Assembly: GCA_964484465.1 (NCBI GenBank) | Contig: CAZAFL010000002.1 | Coordinates: forward strand, 1 to 64,000 | DNA: 64,000 nucleotides | Source: CAZAFL01 sp964484465 | GTDB lineage: Bacteria; Bacteroidota; Ignavibacteria; UBA10030; SZUA-254 | Reading direction: 5' to 3' | Shown: piece after piece, positions 34,323-42,651 of the stretch | Position numbering within the stretch: position 1 is the stretch's first letter | How the letters are laid out: the number at the start of each line of letters is the position of its first letter | The notes under the pieces: model-generated | What the model saw: the letters and a program-made list of their open reading frames with translations, nothing else | Databases searched by the model: none | What the model was told of the DNA's origin: nothing | Translations under genes and position numbers: made by a program

Positions 34323-35123
34323 ATGAAACCCGGTGTTTCAGTTTTTATTCCTGTCTATCAGGATATTCGCACATTAGCTCTCTCCTTAACCGGTCTTGAA
34401 AATCAGTCATTTAAGGATTTCGAAGTTGTTATCGGTGACGACGGCTCCGGCCCGGAAATGAAAAAATTTATTCAGGGCTACCGTCCGTCATTTTCTGTTA
34501 AATACGTCTGGCATCCCGACGAAGGTTTCCGCAGAAGTAAAATACTCAACACTGCGTTCAAGGAAGGTGCCGCCGCCTATTGCATTTTCATGGACGCAGA
34601 TTGCATTCCTCATCATCATTTTGTCAGTGATCATATGCAGTACCGCAGTGCCATGACTGTGCTCTGCGGCAGGCGGATAAATTTTGGGGAGAGGGTTTCC
34701 CGTTCTCTTTCAATCGATGATGTACGTTCGCGGCGTCATGAAAACATTACCATTGATTTAGTAAAAGACATTCTAGCGGGAAAAACAATTAACTGGGAAG
34801 AGAGCCTTCGCGTTCCGTTTCTGCGTTTCATTCACTGGAAATTACCGACACTCCTCGGCAGCAATTTTTCCCTGGACCGGACACTATTCGAGACAGTGAA
34901 CGGATTTAATGAGGATTATGTGGGATACGGCATGGAAGACAGTGAACTGGCGTTACGGTTTCAGCTTGCAGGTGCAAAACTCAAATTATTGCGTCATGTT
35001 GCAATTCAGTATCACCTGTATCACGAGGCACGGGGTGAATCCTCTGAGAACAAAGCAAAATATGAAAAGAGTATGTCATCGAAGGATATTATGTGCCGGA
35101 ACGGCCTTAAGAAATTAAGTTAA
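34323..35123 (+). CDS. Family 2 glycosyltransferase with galactosyltransferase-type C-terminal domain
   Basis: A 266-residue GT-A enzyme. The N-terminus VSVFIPVYQDIRTLALSLTGLENQSFKDFEVVIGDDGS is the GT2 nucleotide-sugar fold; the metal-binding DAD motif is in FMDADCIP (about residues 90-97). The segment NGFNEDYVGYGMEDSELALRF (about 194-214) is the ED-containing motif of the C-terminal domain shared with chondroitin synthases and beta-1,4-galactosyltransferases. Probably adds a hexose to lipopolysaccharide at the cytoplasmic face. Donor and acceptor cannot be read from sequence. No Shine-Dalgarno is visible. Confidence 0.85.
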   Translation: MKPGVSVFIPVYQDIRTLALSLTGLENQSFKDFEVVIGDDGSGPEMKKFIQGYRPSFSVKYVWHPDEGFRRSKILNTAFKEGAAAYCIFMDADCIPHHHFVSDHMQYRSAMTVLCGRRINFGERVSRSLSIDDVRSRRHENITIDLVKDILAGKTINWEESLRVPFLRFIHWKLPTLLGSNFSLDRTLFETVNGFNEDYVGYGMEDSELALRFQLAGAKLKLLRHVAIQYHLYHEARGESSENKAKYEKSMSSKDIMCRNGLKKLS

Positions 35124-35162
35124 ACGCTGATTGTCATTGGACCATTTCCATAATAAGATGAC

Positions 35163-37007
35163 ATGAAGACGTTACAAACGTATTTCCGGGTAATCCGTTA
35201 CGTTAAGCCGTACTGGAAACACCTTGCCGCCTCGGTCGTGAGTACCGTATTGTATTCCCTCTTTAACGGCGTTTCTATTTACCTGTTCATTCCTCTCCTC
35301 GACATCCTGTTTCATCCTGAAAAAATGGGGAACGGAAAACCCGCTCAGCCGTTTGACGTACCGTTTGCTTTTTCCAGCGTCTTCGACAAGCTGAAGACCT
35401 CATTTCTTTCCTTTGTGTTCGGCGGAACGCAGGAAGAAGCGCTATTCAAAATTTGTGCTATCATTTTTTCTGCTTTTTTACTCAAGAATCTTTTCGGGTA
35501 TACCCAATCATTCATGATGAATTTTGCCGAAGAGGGCGTGGTGAAAGATTTACGTAACGCTCTCTATCGTCACCTCCATGATCTGCCGTTAGGGTATTTC
35601 ACGAATGAACGTACCGGAGATTTGATTTCAAGAATCACCGCCGATGTTGCTATTATCAACGGCGGAGTAAGTGCTTTTTTTGACACGCTGATTAAACAAC
35701 CGCTCCTCATTCTCGTATTCCTCTCGCTTGCATTCTCGCTCAGCTGGAAACTGACTGTGATCTCGTTGCTTGTCTTTCCGTTTTCGCTTTCCGTGATCGG
35801 CTGGATTGCGGTTCGTCTGCACAAAGAACGGGGTGTTTCCCAGGAGCGACTTGCTGATATTACAGCAGTGCTGCAGGAGACGATTTCTGGAGTGAAAGTC
35901 GTCAAGGCTTTTGGCATGGAGGAATTTGAAAACAGGAAATTCAATAAACAAACGGAACGGTATTTCTCATCGCTCATTAAAATTAATCGGATCCGGGAAC
36001 TCTCATCTCCCACGACTGAAATTCTGAGTGTTGCAGCTGGTGTTGTGATTATCTGGTACGGCGGTACGCAGGTGATGCTCGAAGGAAGCCTAAAGGCGAG
36101 TGAGTTTCTCGGGTTTCTTCTGATTATTTTTCAAATCATGCCTCCAGTTAAAGAGCTGACAAGTGTCAACAATCGAATTCAGGAGTGCAGCGCGGCGGGA
36201 AAACGTATTTTTGAAATTCTCGATACGATGCCAAGCATTCGTAATGCTCCTCATACACGCCCGTGTGAAGGTTTTCATTCGGCGGTTGAATTTCAAGGTG
36301 TTTCGTTTTCCTACAATGCACAGGCTGAGGTCCTTGCCGATATTAACCTGACAATCAGGAAAGGGGAGGTTGTGGCAATCGTGGGTCCGAGCGGCAGCGG
36401 TAAAACTACACTCGCTGACCTTGTCCCCCGATTTTATGATCCTACTGCGGGCCGTCTTGTTATCGATGGCATTGACTTGCGCGAGGTCGATGTGAAATCA
36501 CTAAGGAGCCTTATTGGAATTGTAACGCAGGAAACAATATTGTTCAACGATTCAGTTCGTAACAACATTGCCTACGGTCTTGAGGAATGTTCTCAGGATG
36601 CAATCATCGCTGCTGCCAAGGCTGCGAACGCGCATCGGTTTATCATGGATCTGCCGCAACAATATGATAGCACCATCGGGGAGCGCGGGGTGAAACTTTC
36701 TGGAGGAGAGCGCCAACGGTTGTCGCTGGCACGTGCAATTTTAAAAAACCCTCCAATCCTCATCCTCGATGAGGCGACTTCCGCGCTCGACACCGAATCG
36801 GAGATTCTCGTCCAGGAAGCGATCGATCGCTTGATGACCGGAAGGACATCGATTGTGATCGCACACCGTCTCTCGACCATTCAACATGCGGACCGTATCA
36901 TTGTCATGAACGGGGGACGTATCGTTGAAGAAGGAAGGCATGAAGAGTTAATCAAGAATGAGACTGGGTTGTACGCAAAGCTGTATAATCTTCAATTCAT
37001 GTCATGA
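35163..37007 (+). CDS. MsbA-type ABC transporter (lipid A/lipid-linked saccharide flippase)
   Basis: A 614-residue half-transporter: a six-span membrane domain (about 1-340) fused to an ATPase domain. Walker A GPSGSGKTT is at 408-416, followed by the Q-loop (VTQET), the signature LSGGERQR, Walker B ILILDEATSALD and the H-loop IAHRLS. The two-domain exporter architecture and the lipopolysaccharide neighbours favour an MsbA-like lipid A or O-unit flippase acting as a homodimer in the inner membrane. The next gene overlaps by four bases. Confidence 0.85.
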   Translation: MKTLQTYFRVIRYVKPYWKHLAASVVSTVLYSLFNGVSIYLFIPLLDILFHPEKMGNGKPAQPFDVPFAFSSVFDKLKTSFLSFVFGGTQEEALFKICAIIFSAFLLKNLFGYTQSFMMNFAEEGVVKDLRNALYRHLHDLPLGYFTNERTGDLISRITADVAIINGGVSAFFDTLIKQPLLILVFLSLAFSLSWKLTVISLLVFPFSLSVIGWIAVRLHKERGVSQERLADITAVLQETISGVKVVKAFGMEEFENRKFNKQTERYFSSLIKINRIRELSSPTTEILSVAAGVVIIWYGGTQVMLEGSLKASEFLGFLLIIFQIMPPVKELTSVNNRIQECSAAGKRIFEILDTMPSIRNAPHTRPCEGFHSAVEFQGVSFSYNAQAEVLADINLTIRKGEVVAIVGPSGSGKTTLADLVPRFYDPTAGRLVIDGIDLREVDVKSLRSLIGIVTQETILFNDSVRNNIAYGLEECSQDAIIAAAKAANAHRFIMDLPQQYDSTIGERGVKLSGGERQRLSLARAILKNPPILILDEATSALDTESEILVQEAIDRLMTGRTSIVIAHRLSTIQHADRIIVMNGGRIVEEGRHEELIKNETGLYAKLYNLQFMS

Positions 37008-38233
37008 TGATAGCACCTCCGCACATTCTGAAACGCATGAATCTCTCGCCGGACACGTTGCTCAAGTGTCTCTACGTGAGTGTCCTTATTTCGATATGTG
37101 GCTTGGTGTTCTCAATTGCAGTCTCTTCGATCGCATTCGGCGCTGCTTCGTTGTTCTGGGTATTGCTTCTCGTCATATATCCTGAACGTGTCGAGATGAG
37201 AAATTCGATTGTGATGTTCTTCTTACTCTATGTCGTAGTGGATTTTCTGTCGTCGATTTTCTCAATCGATGCGGTCGGGTCATTTATCGGAATGAAACGG
37301 TTGGCGCTGTTTTTTAACATCTATTACACGATGAGTGTTGCGGGATCCTCAAAAAGAATTCTGCATATTCTCATTGCGTTTGTGACTGCGGTTTCGTTGG
37401 CGTCGTTGATCGAACTCATAACGGGGAAGTTCGCAGTATCGCTGTCAGAGAGGCTTGCTATTTTTCAAAATTACATGACCGAAGGCGGCATTAAGATGTT
37501 CGCGCTCCTTATTACTCTCCCCCTGTTGATTCACAGGGAGACTTCCCTCCGGCTGAGAGTCTGGTTCACCCTCCTTTTATTGCCGATCAGTTTTGCCTTA
37601 GTGCTTACACAAACGCGAAGTAGCTGGATAGGTGCGATTGGAGGGATTATTGTTATTGGCCTTCTTAAAGAGAAGAAAGCAATCGTTGCTCTTTTAGTTG
37701 TCATTATTGTTTTTGCATTGTTCGCCCCACATCCGCTTCAGGTAAGAGCAATGAGTATTTTTGATACTCAACAGACCTCAAACCTTGCGCGCATACACAT
37801 GGCGAAAACGGGTTTGAAAATATTCCGGGACTTCCCCATTCTGGGGACTGGTGACGTCGACCTCCATGCGTTGTATGTTCACTATACAAAACCGATTGAC
37901 CCGGGAGAGGGAGGGCATCTTCACAATAATATTATCCAGGCATTGGTGACTCTTGGTGCAGTGGGCTTTCTGGTGTTGATGGCGCTGTATGCTGCTATTG
38001 GACAGAGCTTGTGGAAGATGTACAAGGTAGCGCAATCGAGCTGGCTGTACGGCTCTGTTTGTCTTGGAGGTGTCGCAGCATACGCCGGATTTCATCTGAA
38101 CGGCTTGTTTGAATATAATTTTGGGGATCACGAAATCGCTGCGATCCTCTGGTTTGTAATCGGATTATGCTACAGTGCCGGGCATCTCTGTACCGCGGAA
38201 CAACAGAAGAACATGTTGTACACAAAAGATTGA
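37004..38233 (+). CDS. O-antigen ligase/polymerase-like membrane protein (WaaL/Wzy superfamily)
   Basis: A 409-residue polytopic membrane protein with about ten or more hydrophobic spans. The long periplasmic loop is preceded by LTQTRSSWIGAIGG, with the Arg typical of the Wzy_C family, and contains HLHNNIIQ with His305 and His307; a His in this place is needed in WaaL ligases. Its start overlaps the MsbA-like stop (ATGATGA), implying coupled synthesis. Ligase and polymerase cannot be told apart from sequence. Confidence 0.8.
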   Translation: MMIAPPHILKRMNLSPDTLLKCLYVSVLISICGLVFSIAVSSIAFGAASLFWVLLLVIYPERVEMRNSIVMFFLLYVVVDFLSSIFSIDAVGSFIGMKRLALFFNIYYTMSVAGSSKRILHILIAFVTAVSLASLIELITGKFAVSLSERLAIFQNYMTEGGIKMFALLITLPLLIHRETSLRLRVWFTLLLLPISFALVLTQTRSSWIGAIGGIIVIGLLKEKKAIVALLVVIIVFALFAPHPLQVRAMSIFDTQQTSNLARIHMAKTGLKIFRDFPILGTGDVDLHALYVHYTKPIDPGEGGHLHNNIIQALVTLGAVGFLVLMALYAAIGQSLWKMYKVAQSSWLYGSVCLGGVAAYAGFHLNGLFEYNFGDHEIAAILWFVIGLCYSAGHLCTAEQQKNMLYTKD

Positions 38234-38239
38234 ACCGGT

Positions 38240-39403
38240 ATGAGATTCCTCAATGCACCTGTTGTCCGTTGGCTGGTTTTTCTGGTTGTGATCACCTACG
38301 TGGTGGTGATAAGTCTAAATATCCTGAGAAGTCCGACACAATATCAATGGGATTTCAAGACATATTTATTTGCAGGCCGATTAATCCATGAAGGTGGAAA
38401 CCCGTACGACGCAGCACGGCTTGCCGCATTTTCCCAGGGTGAAACTAGCTATACGTTTGTCTATGCCCCGATCGTCGGAGTTGTTCTCGGACTCATTCCG
38501 CCGATGGATGAGCTCATGGCATATTATGTCTTTTATGCGGTAAAAATAATTTGTCTTGTTGTTCTCTGCTATGTCTGGAAAAAATATTTTCTTCAAACGT
38601 CCCAGCTTGTCGGTTTTTTGCTGATCCTTGCATTCGGGTTTCGGGAAACAGTCGCGAGCGACTTGCGCTCGGGTAACATTTCGATATTTGAACAGCTTGC
38701 AATATGGATTTCACTGATCTGGTATATGAAAGGAGATTTTTGGAAGTTTGGAGGAGGGATTATCGCAATCTCGCTCATTAAAATCCTGCCGATAGTTTTT
38801 CTTGTGCTATTACTCTTCGATCCTCAACAACGGCAGATGAAAAAATTTCTGGTTTGCTTGCTAATTTTTGCCCTTCTTATGCTTCTGCAGTATGTGATGT
38901 ATCCTCAGCTTTTTCAATCATTTATAACTGCTGTTCATTCTATCAACGAACGTGCACCGACAAACCCCAGCCTTCTTGCCGCAGCATTTGATGCGTCGGA
39001 CCGGCTTCGGAATTTATCGGGTCTCGGGTTATTGACATCTCCGGTAGTCGGCAGTGTTATGTATGGCGCTGTTGCTGTTGTAATACTTGCAATTTCGGTT
39101 CGAACGATTGTTCGTCACGACGTTAATGCCGTTGCTGTTGTGATGATTTTTTGTGCAACACTCGCTCTCACGCTCCCTCGCTTTAAAGATTATTCTTATG
39201 TCCTCATGATTATTCCGGCTACCAATGCTGTTACATTTCTTCGTCATGATATTACGAAGATATCCCTTATTGTGCTGTTCTGCATAAGTCTGTTCATGTA
39301 TCAGCAATTATTCGATGCTCTTGTCATATGGATTATCCTGATAGCTTTCGCTAACGGGTTGTTCCGGTTTCAGAAAAAAACTATAGCACCGACTTACTCA
39401 TGA
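38240..39403 (+). CDS. GT87-type (DUF2029) polyprenyl-phosphate-dependent glycosyltransferase
   Basis: A 387-residue membrane protein of about ten spans. After the first span it carries QWDFKTYLFAGRLIHEGGNPYD (Asp and the GGNPYD motif), the periplasmic first-loop signature of GT87/GT-C enzymes, which transfer mannose or related sugars from a polyprenyl-phosphate carrier. YAPIVGVVLGL follows. It is followed by an ATGA-overlapping GT2 gene. Substrate is inferred only to class. Confidence 0.8.
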   Translation: MRFLNAPVVRWLVFLVVITYVVVISLNILRSPTQYQWDFKTYLFAGRLIHEGGNPYDAARLAAFSQGETSYTFVYAPIVGVVLGLIPPMDELMAYYVFYAVKIICLVVLCYVWKKYFLQTSQLVGFLLILAFGFRETVASDLRSGNISIFEQLAIWISLIWYMKGDFWKFGGGIIAISLIKILPIVFLVLLLFDPQQRQMKKFLVCLLIFALLMLLQYVMYPQLFQSFITAVHSINERAPTNPSLLAAAFDASDRLRNLSGLGLLTSPVVGSVMYGAVAVVILAISVRTIVRHDVNAVAVVMIFCATLALTLPRFKDYSYVLMIIPATNAVTFLRHDITKISLIVLFCISLFMYQQLFDALVIWIILIAFANGLFRFQKKTIAPTYS

Positions 39404-40221
39404 CGGGAGATAGTACATCCAAAAGAACGATGACAGAACAATTGTCCCCGCGGGCGCTTCCCCTTTCGGTCATTGTTATAACAAAAGACGAAGAACGCAA
39501 TATCCGGGACTGCCTTGAAAGTGTACGATGGGTTCAGGATCTTATTGTTGTTGATGCAGAAAGCTCGGACCGGACAGTGGACATTGCCCGGTCATTTACA
39601 TCGAAGGTATTTGTTAGGACATGGGAGGGGTATGCTTCGACGAAAACATTTGCCATCAGCCAGACGCAATTCGAATGGGTTCTGTGGCTGGATGCTGATG
39701 AACGTGTTCCGTTTGAGCTTGCGGAAGAAATCAGAGCAATTGTGAGTGACCCAGTGAACGATTGCAGCGGATATGAAGTTGCACGGCGCACTTTTTTTCT
39801 CAACAAGTGGATACAACATTGCGGATGGTATCCCGGCTACGTCGTGCGATTGTTTAAGAAATCGCATGCACAGTTTTCATCGTCGAAAGTACATGAGAAA
39901 CTCAACGTGGCTGGGAGAACAGGCAGATTACGCCACGACCTGTTCCATTACACCGACGACACCCTGTTTCATTATTTCTCAAAATTCAACAGATACACAA
40001 CTCTTGCTGCCGAGGATCATCTTGAAGGTGGGAAAAGGGTTTCTCTCTGCGACCTGCTGGTTCGGCCGCCATTCCTTTTTTTAAAAATGTACATTCTGCG
40101 CTTGGGGATACTCGATGGAGTTCATGGACTGGTCCTTTCATTACTCTCAGCTGCATACGTTTTTGTAAAGTATGCAAAAATACGGGAGCAGTCGTGTGGT
40201 GAACATCGTTCTTATGGGTAA
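39400..40221 (+). CDS. WaaE/KdtX-like family 2 glycosyltransferase
   Basis: A 273-residue enzyme. LSVIVITKDEERNIRDCLESV opens the GT-A fold and DAES precedes the DxD motif LDADERVP (98-104). HCGWYPGYVVRLFKK and the C-terminal PPFLFLKMYILRLGILDGVHGLVLSLLSAAYVFVKYAK (membrane-associating, about 223-260) define the WaaE/KdtX family, which adds glucose or heptose to the inner core of lipopolysaccharide. The start overlaps the GT87 stop; an internal Met11 is an alternative start. Confidence 0.85.
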   Translation: MTGDSTSKRTMTEQLSPRALPLSVIVITKDEERNIRDCLESVRWVQDLIVVDAESSDRTVDIARSFTSKVFVRTWEGYASTKTFAISQTQFEWVLWLDADERVPFELAEEIRAIVSDPVNDCSGYEVARRTFFLNKWIQHCGWYPGYVVRLFKKSHAQFSSSKVHEKLNVAGRTGRLRHDLFHYTDDTLFHYFSKFNRYTTLAAEDHLEGGKRVSLCDLLVRPPFLFLKMYILRLGILDGVHGLVLSLLSAAYVFVKYAKIREQSCGEHRSYG

Positions 40222-40230
40222 ACATTTGTT

Positions 40231-40257
40231 GCATGGAGCATAGCGAGCATAAAGCAT
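40231..40257 (+). repeat. Four spaced GCAT units before the GT9 gene
   Basis: GCAT occurs at 40231, 40238, 40247 and 40254, with spacings of 7, 9 and 7, ending one base before the ATG of the GT9 gene. This fills the position where a Shine-Dalgarno would be. The array is short and could be chance or slippage. Confidence 0.4.
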
Positions 40258-40258
40258 C

Positions 40259-41368
40259 ATGGTGTGGCCCTCCATCGAACAGTATATGAAACGGAATTAT
40301 TTGCATTTTCTCGAACGATGGTTTGGGAAAAATGTCCTTCTGCCGGAGGAGATGAATCGGTCAGGGCTGCGCAGCATCCTTGTAGTACGTCAGCACGATC
40401 AGCTTGGAGATTTTCTCCTTGCTACGCCTGCTTTGCGCGCACTGAGAGAATATTTTCCATCGGCAAGAATCGGTCTCCTCGTTCGCAAATATTTTTCTGA
40501 TGTGGCACGCTGTGTCCCGTTCGTTGATGAAGTAATTATGTTTCATGAAGGAGGAGCGCGCTGGATTCCGAAGAATATCATCTCCCTTTTCCGTCAATTG
40601 CGTGGTGGGTGGGATCTGACGATTGTCCTGAATACAGTCAGTCATTCCCTTACATCCGATATGCTGGCGTATTTTTCAGATTCAGCATTTGTGTTAGGCT
40701 CGGGCGGTAAAGTGTTCCCCGGATGTTCACGGAATTTTTTTTATAACCTCATTTCGTCGCCCCCCGCGGCTGCGATCCATCAATCAGAGGAGAATTTGAA
40801 TATTGTGCGGTATATTGGAGCCGGAACAAACGATCTCTCAGAAGTTATTAAAGTTCCGGAAAGCGAAATCCGTACTGTTCGGACCGAGTTGCTGAAAATG
40901 GGCCTGCTCGAGGATAAGTTAGTTATTGGAATACACCCCGGCGCCGGAAAACATGGAAACCGTTGGCCCGTCGGCTATTTCAGTAAAGTTGCAACGATGC
41001 TGCATGAGAAACACCAGGCACAAATTCTCCTCTTTTGGGGTCCCGCCGAACAGGAGTTGTGTGACCAATTTTGCCGGATGATAAAATTTGAGCCGTTGAA
41101 AATTTCTCCAACGGGGTTAGTAACTTTGGCGGCGTATTTTACTTGTTGTGACGCATTGTTATGCAATGATACCGGTGTGATGCATTTGGCAGCTGCATCC
41201 GGAATCCCTGTTCTTGCGCTGTTTGGCACCACAGATCCAGGTGAATGGAAACCGTATGGTGCAGATTGTATCGGGCTCCGGGGGGAAAATGGGAATATTG
41301 AAAATATCAATCCTGAAAAGGTATTTGATGAACTTCAGCAGCTCGCTGGCAGGAAGAATTATCGATAA
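40259..41368 (+). CDS. GT9 family glycosyltransferase (ADP-heptosyltransferase-like)
   Basis: A 369-residue GT-B enzyme. The N-terminal pattern ILVVRQHDQLGDFLLATPALRALREYFP is the GT9 signature, and IGIHPGAGKHGNRWPVGYF plus CNDTGVMHLAAASGIPVLALFGTTDP form the ADP-heptose-binding half. It likely adds heptose to lipopolysaccharide core at the cytoplasmic face. A later Met10 is a possible start. It closes the lipopolysaccharide gene set. Confidence 0.85.
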   Translation: MVWPSIEQYMKRNYLHFLERWFGKNVLLPEEMNRSGLRSILVVRQHDQLGDFLLATPALRALREYFPSARIGLLVRKYFSDVARCVPFVDEVIMFHEGGARWIPKNIISLFRQLRGGWDLTIVLNTVSHSLTSDMLAYFSDSAFVLGSGGKVFPGCSRNFFYNLISSPPAAAIHQSEENLNIVRYIGAGTNDLSEVIKVPESEIRTVRTELLKMGLLEDKLVIGIHPGAGKHGNRWPVGYFSKVATMLHEKHQAQILLFWGPAEQELCDQFCRMIKFEPLKISPTGLVTLAAYFTCCDALLCNDTGVMHLAAASGIPVLALFGTTDPGEWKPYGADCIGLRGENGNIENINPEKVFDELQQLAGRKNYR

Positions 41369-41396
41369 TGCGAAAGCCGTCACCCCTTTCTTGTGA

Positions 41397-41425
41397 TTGA
41401 TTTTCAAAGGCGAATTTCCTACTAT
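41397..41425 (+). promoter_or_regulatory. Probable promoter for the DUF1844-nadK-radA genes
   Basis: TTGATT (41397-41402), a 17-base spacer and TACTAT (41420-41425) lie 29 bases ahead of the DUF1844 start in the 86-base gap after the GT9 gene. Both hexamers deviate modestly from consensus. Confidence 0.5.
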
Positions 41426-41454
41426 CGTAGTGTTATATCCCCAAAGGAAAACTC

Positions 41455-41763
41455 ATGAGTGAAAAAAACGAAATTTTACTTACGCAACTTGTCCTGATGT
41501 TCCAGACTGCGGCGCTCCAACAAATGGGAAAGCTCAAATCTCCATTGTCGGATAAGATCGAGCAGGACTTAGCCCAGGCACAGATTTCCATCGATATGCT
41601 GGAAATGCTTCACACGAAAATGAAGGGCAACCTGACTCCGGAAGAGCAGAAGATCCTTTCGACGGTTCTCCAGGAACTGAAGCTTAATTATGTCGATGAA
41701 GTTTCCAAATCCCGGATAACCCCATCATCACCACCAACGACTCGAGAAACCAACACTCAATGA
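41455..41763 (+). CDS. DUF1844 family protein
   Basis: A 102-residue, mostly helical protein of unknown function. It resembles DUF1844: LTQLVLMFQTAALQQMGK near the N-terminus and AQISIDMLEMLHTKMKGNLTPEEQKILSTVLQELKLNYV across the middle. The last ~20 residues are Ser/Thr/Pro-rich. AAAGGA precedes the start, and the stop overlaps nadK (ATGA), implying coupled translation with NAD kinase. No catalytic motif is visible. Confidence 0.8.
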   Translation: MSEKNEILLTQLVLMFQTAALQQMGKLKSPLSDKIEQDLAQAQISIDMLEMLHTKMKGNLTPEEQKILSTVLQELKLNYVDEVSKSRITPSSPPTTRETNTQ

Positions 41764-42650
41764 AATTTGGCATTATTGGCAATACGACAAAACCAGCGGT
41801 TAGCGACGTCACCGGAAAGCTGCTTTCCATTTTGAGAAAAAGGGATACCACATTCGTCATTCACGACGAACTTGCAGCCTGGCTGAGCGCACAACCTAAC
41901 GGACCATTGCTTGAAAATGACCATGTTTGCAATGAACATGACCTCTCCTCGAAGTGTGACATTCTTATCGCGCTTGGGGGAGACGGGACTATGCTCTCAG
42001 CGGCACGCATTATAGGAATGCACGGGACTCCGATTCTCGGGATTAATGTGGGGAAACTGGGGTTTCTCGCAGAGGTATCGGTTGATGAGCTTCAGCAATG
42101 TCTCGATGAGATTCTGAGCGGACGATATTTTATTGAGGAAAGGATGGTTCTCCAGGCAAAAAATCAGAAGGATAGTAAACCCTATTTTGGGTTGAATGAT
42201 ATTGTTGTCGATAAAGGAGCTTCTGCCCGAGTCATCGATTTGGAGACATATGTGAACGGGGATTACCTCGTCACGTATACCGCCGATGGCATTATTGTCA
42301 ACACTCCGACAGGTTCCACTGCGTATTCGCTTGCAAGCGGCGGTCCCATTGTAACCCCGCACAGCAACGTTATTACGATAAACCCCATCGCCCCCCATAC
42401 ATTGACTGCGCGGCCGGTGATTGTTCCTGATACGAGTGTCATAAGAATTACAATAAACGGCGATGCGAAATCAGTTCACATCACGGCCGATGGACAGGTA
42501 GAAGGCTTTTATGATATTCCCACTGAAGTTATTGTTCAGAAAGCACCATACACAATAAAGCTTGTGAAGAGAAAAAACCGGACATACTACGATTTACTTC
42601 GTACTAAATTATTGTGGGGAAGAGACGTAAGGATCGGTCGGAAAAAATGA
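41760..42650 (+). CDS. nadK: NAD kinase
   Basis: A 296-residue enzyme making NADP from NAD. The GGDGT motif at residues 73-77 (LIALGGDGTMLSAARI) is the phosphate-binding signature; GLNDIVVDKG carries the NE/D-type motif, and TPTGSTAYSLASGGPIV is the third conserved block. Length fits bacterial NadK. It overlaps the DUF1844 gene upstream and is one base from radA downstream. Confidence 0.96.
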   Translation: MKFGIIGNTTKPAVSDVTGKLLSILRKRDTTFVIHDELAAWLSAQPNGPLLENDHVCNEHDLSSKCDILIALGGDGTMLSAARIIGMHGTPILGINVGKLGFLAEVSVDELQQCLDEILSGRYFIEERMVLQAKNQKDSKPYFGLNDIVVDKGASARVIDLETYVNGDYLVTYTADGIIVNTPTGSTAYSLASGGPIVTPHSNVITINPIAPHTLTARPVIVPDTSVIRITINGDAKSVHITADGQVEGFYDIPTEVIVQKAPYTIKLVKRKNRTYYDLLRTKLLWGRDVRIGRKK

Positions 42651-42651
42651 C

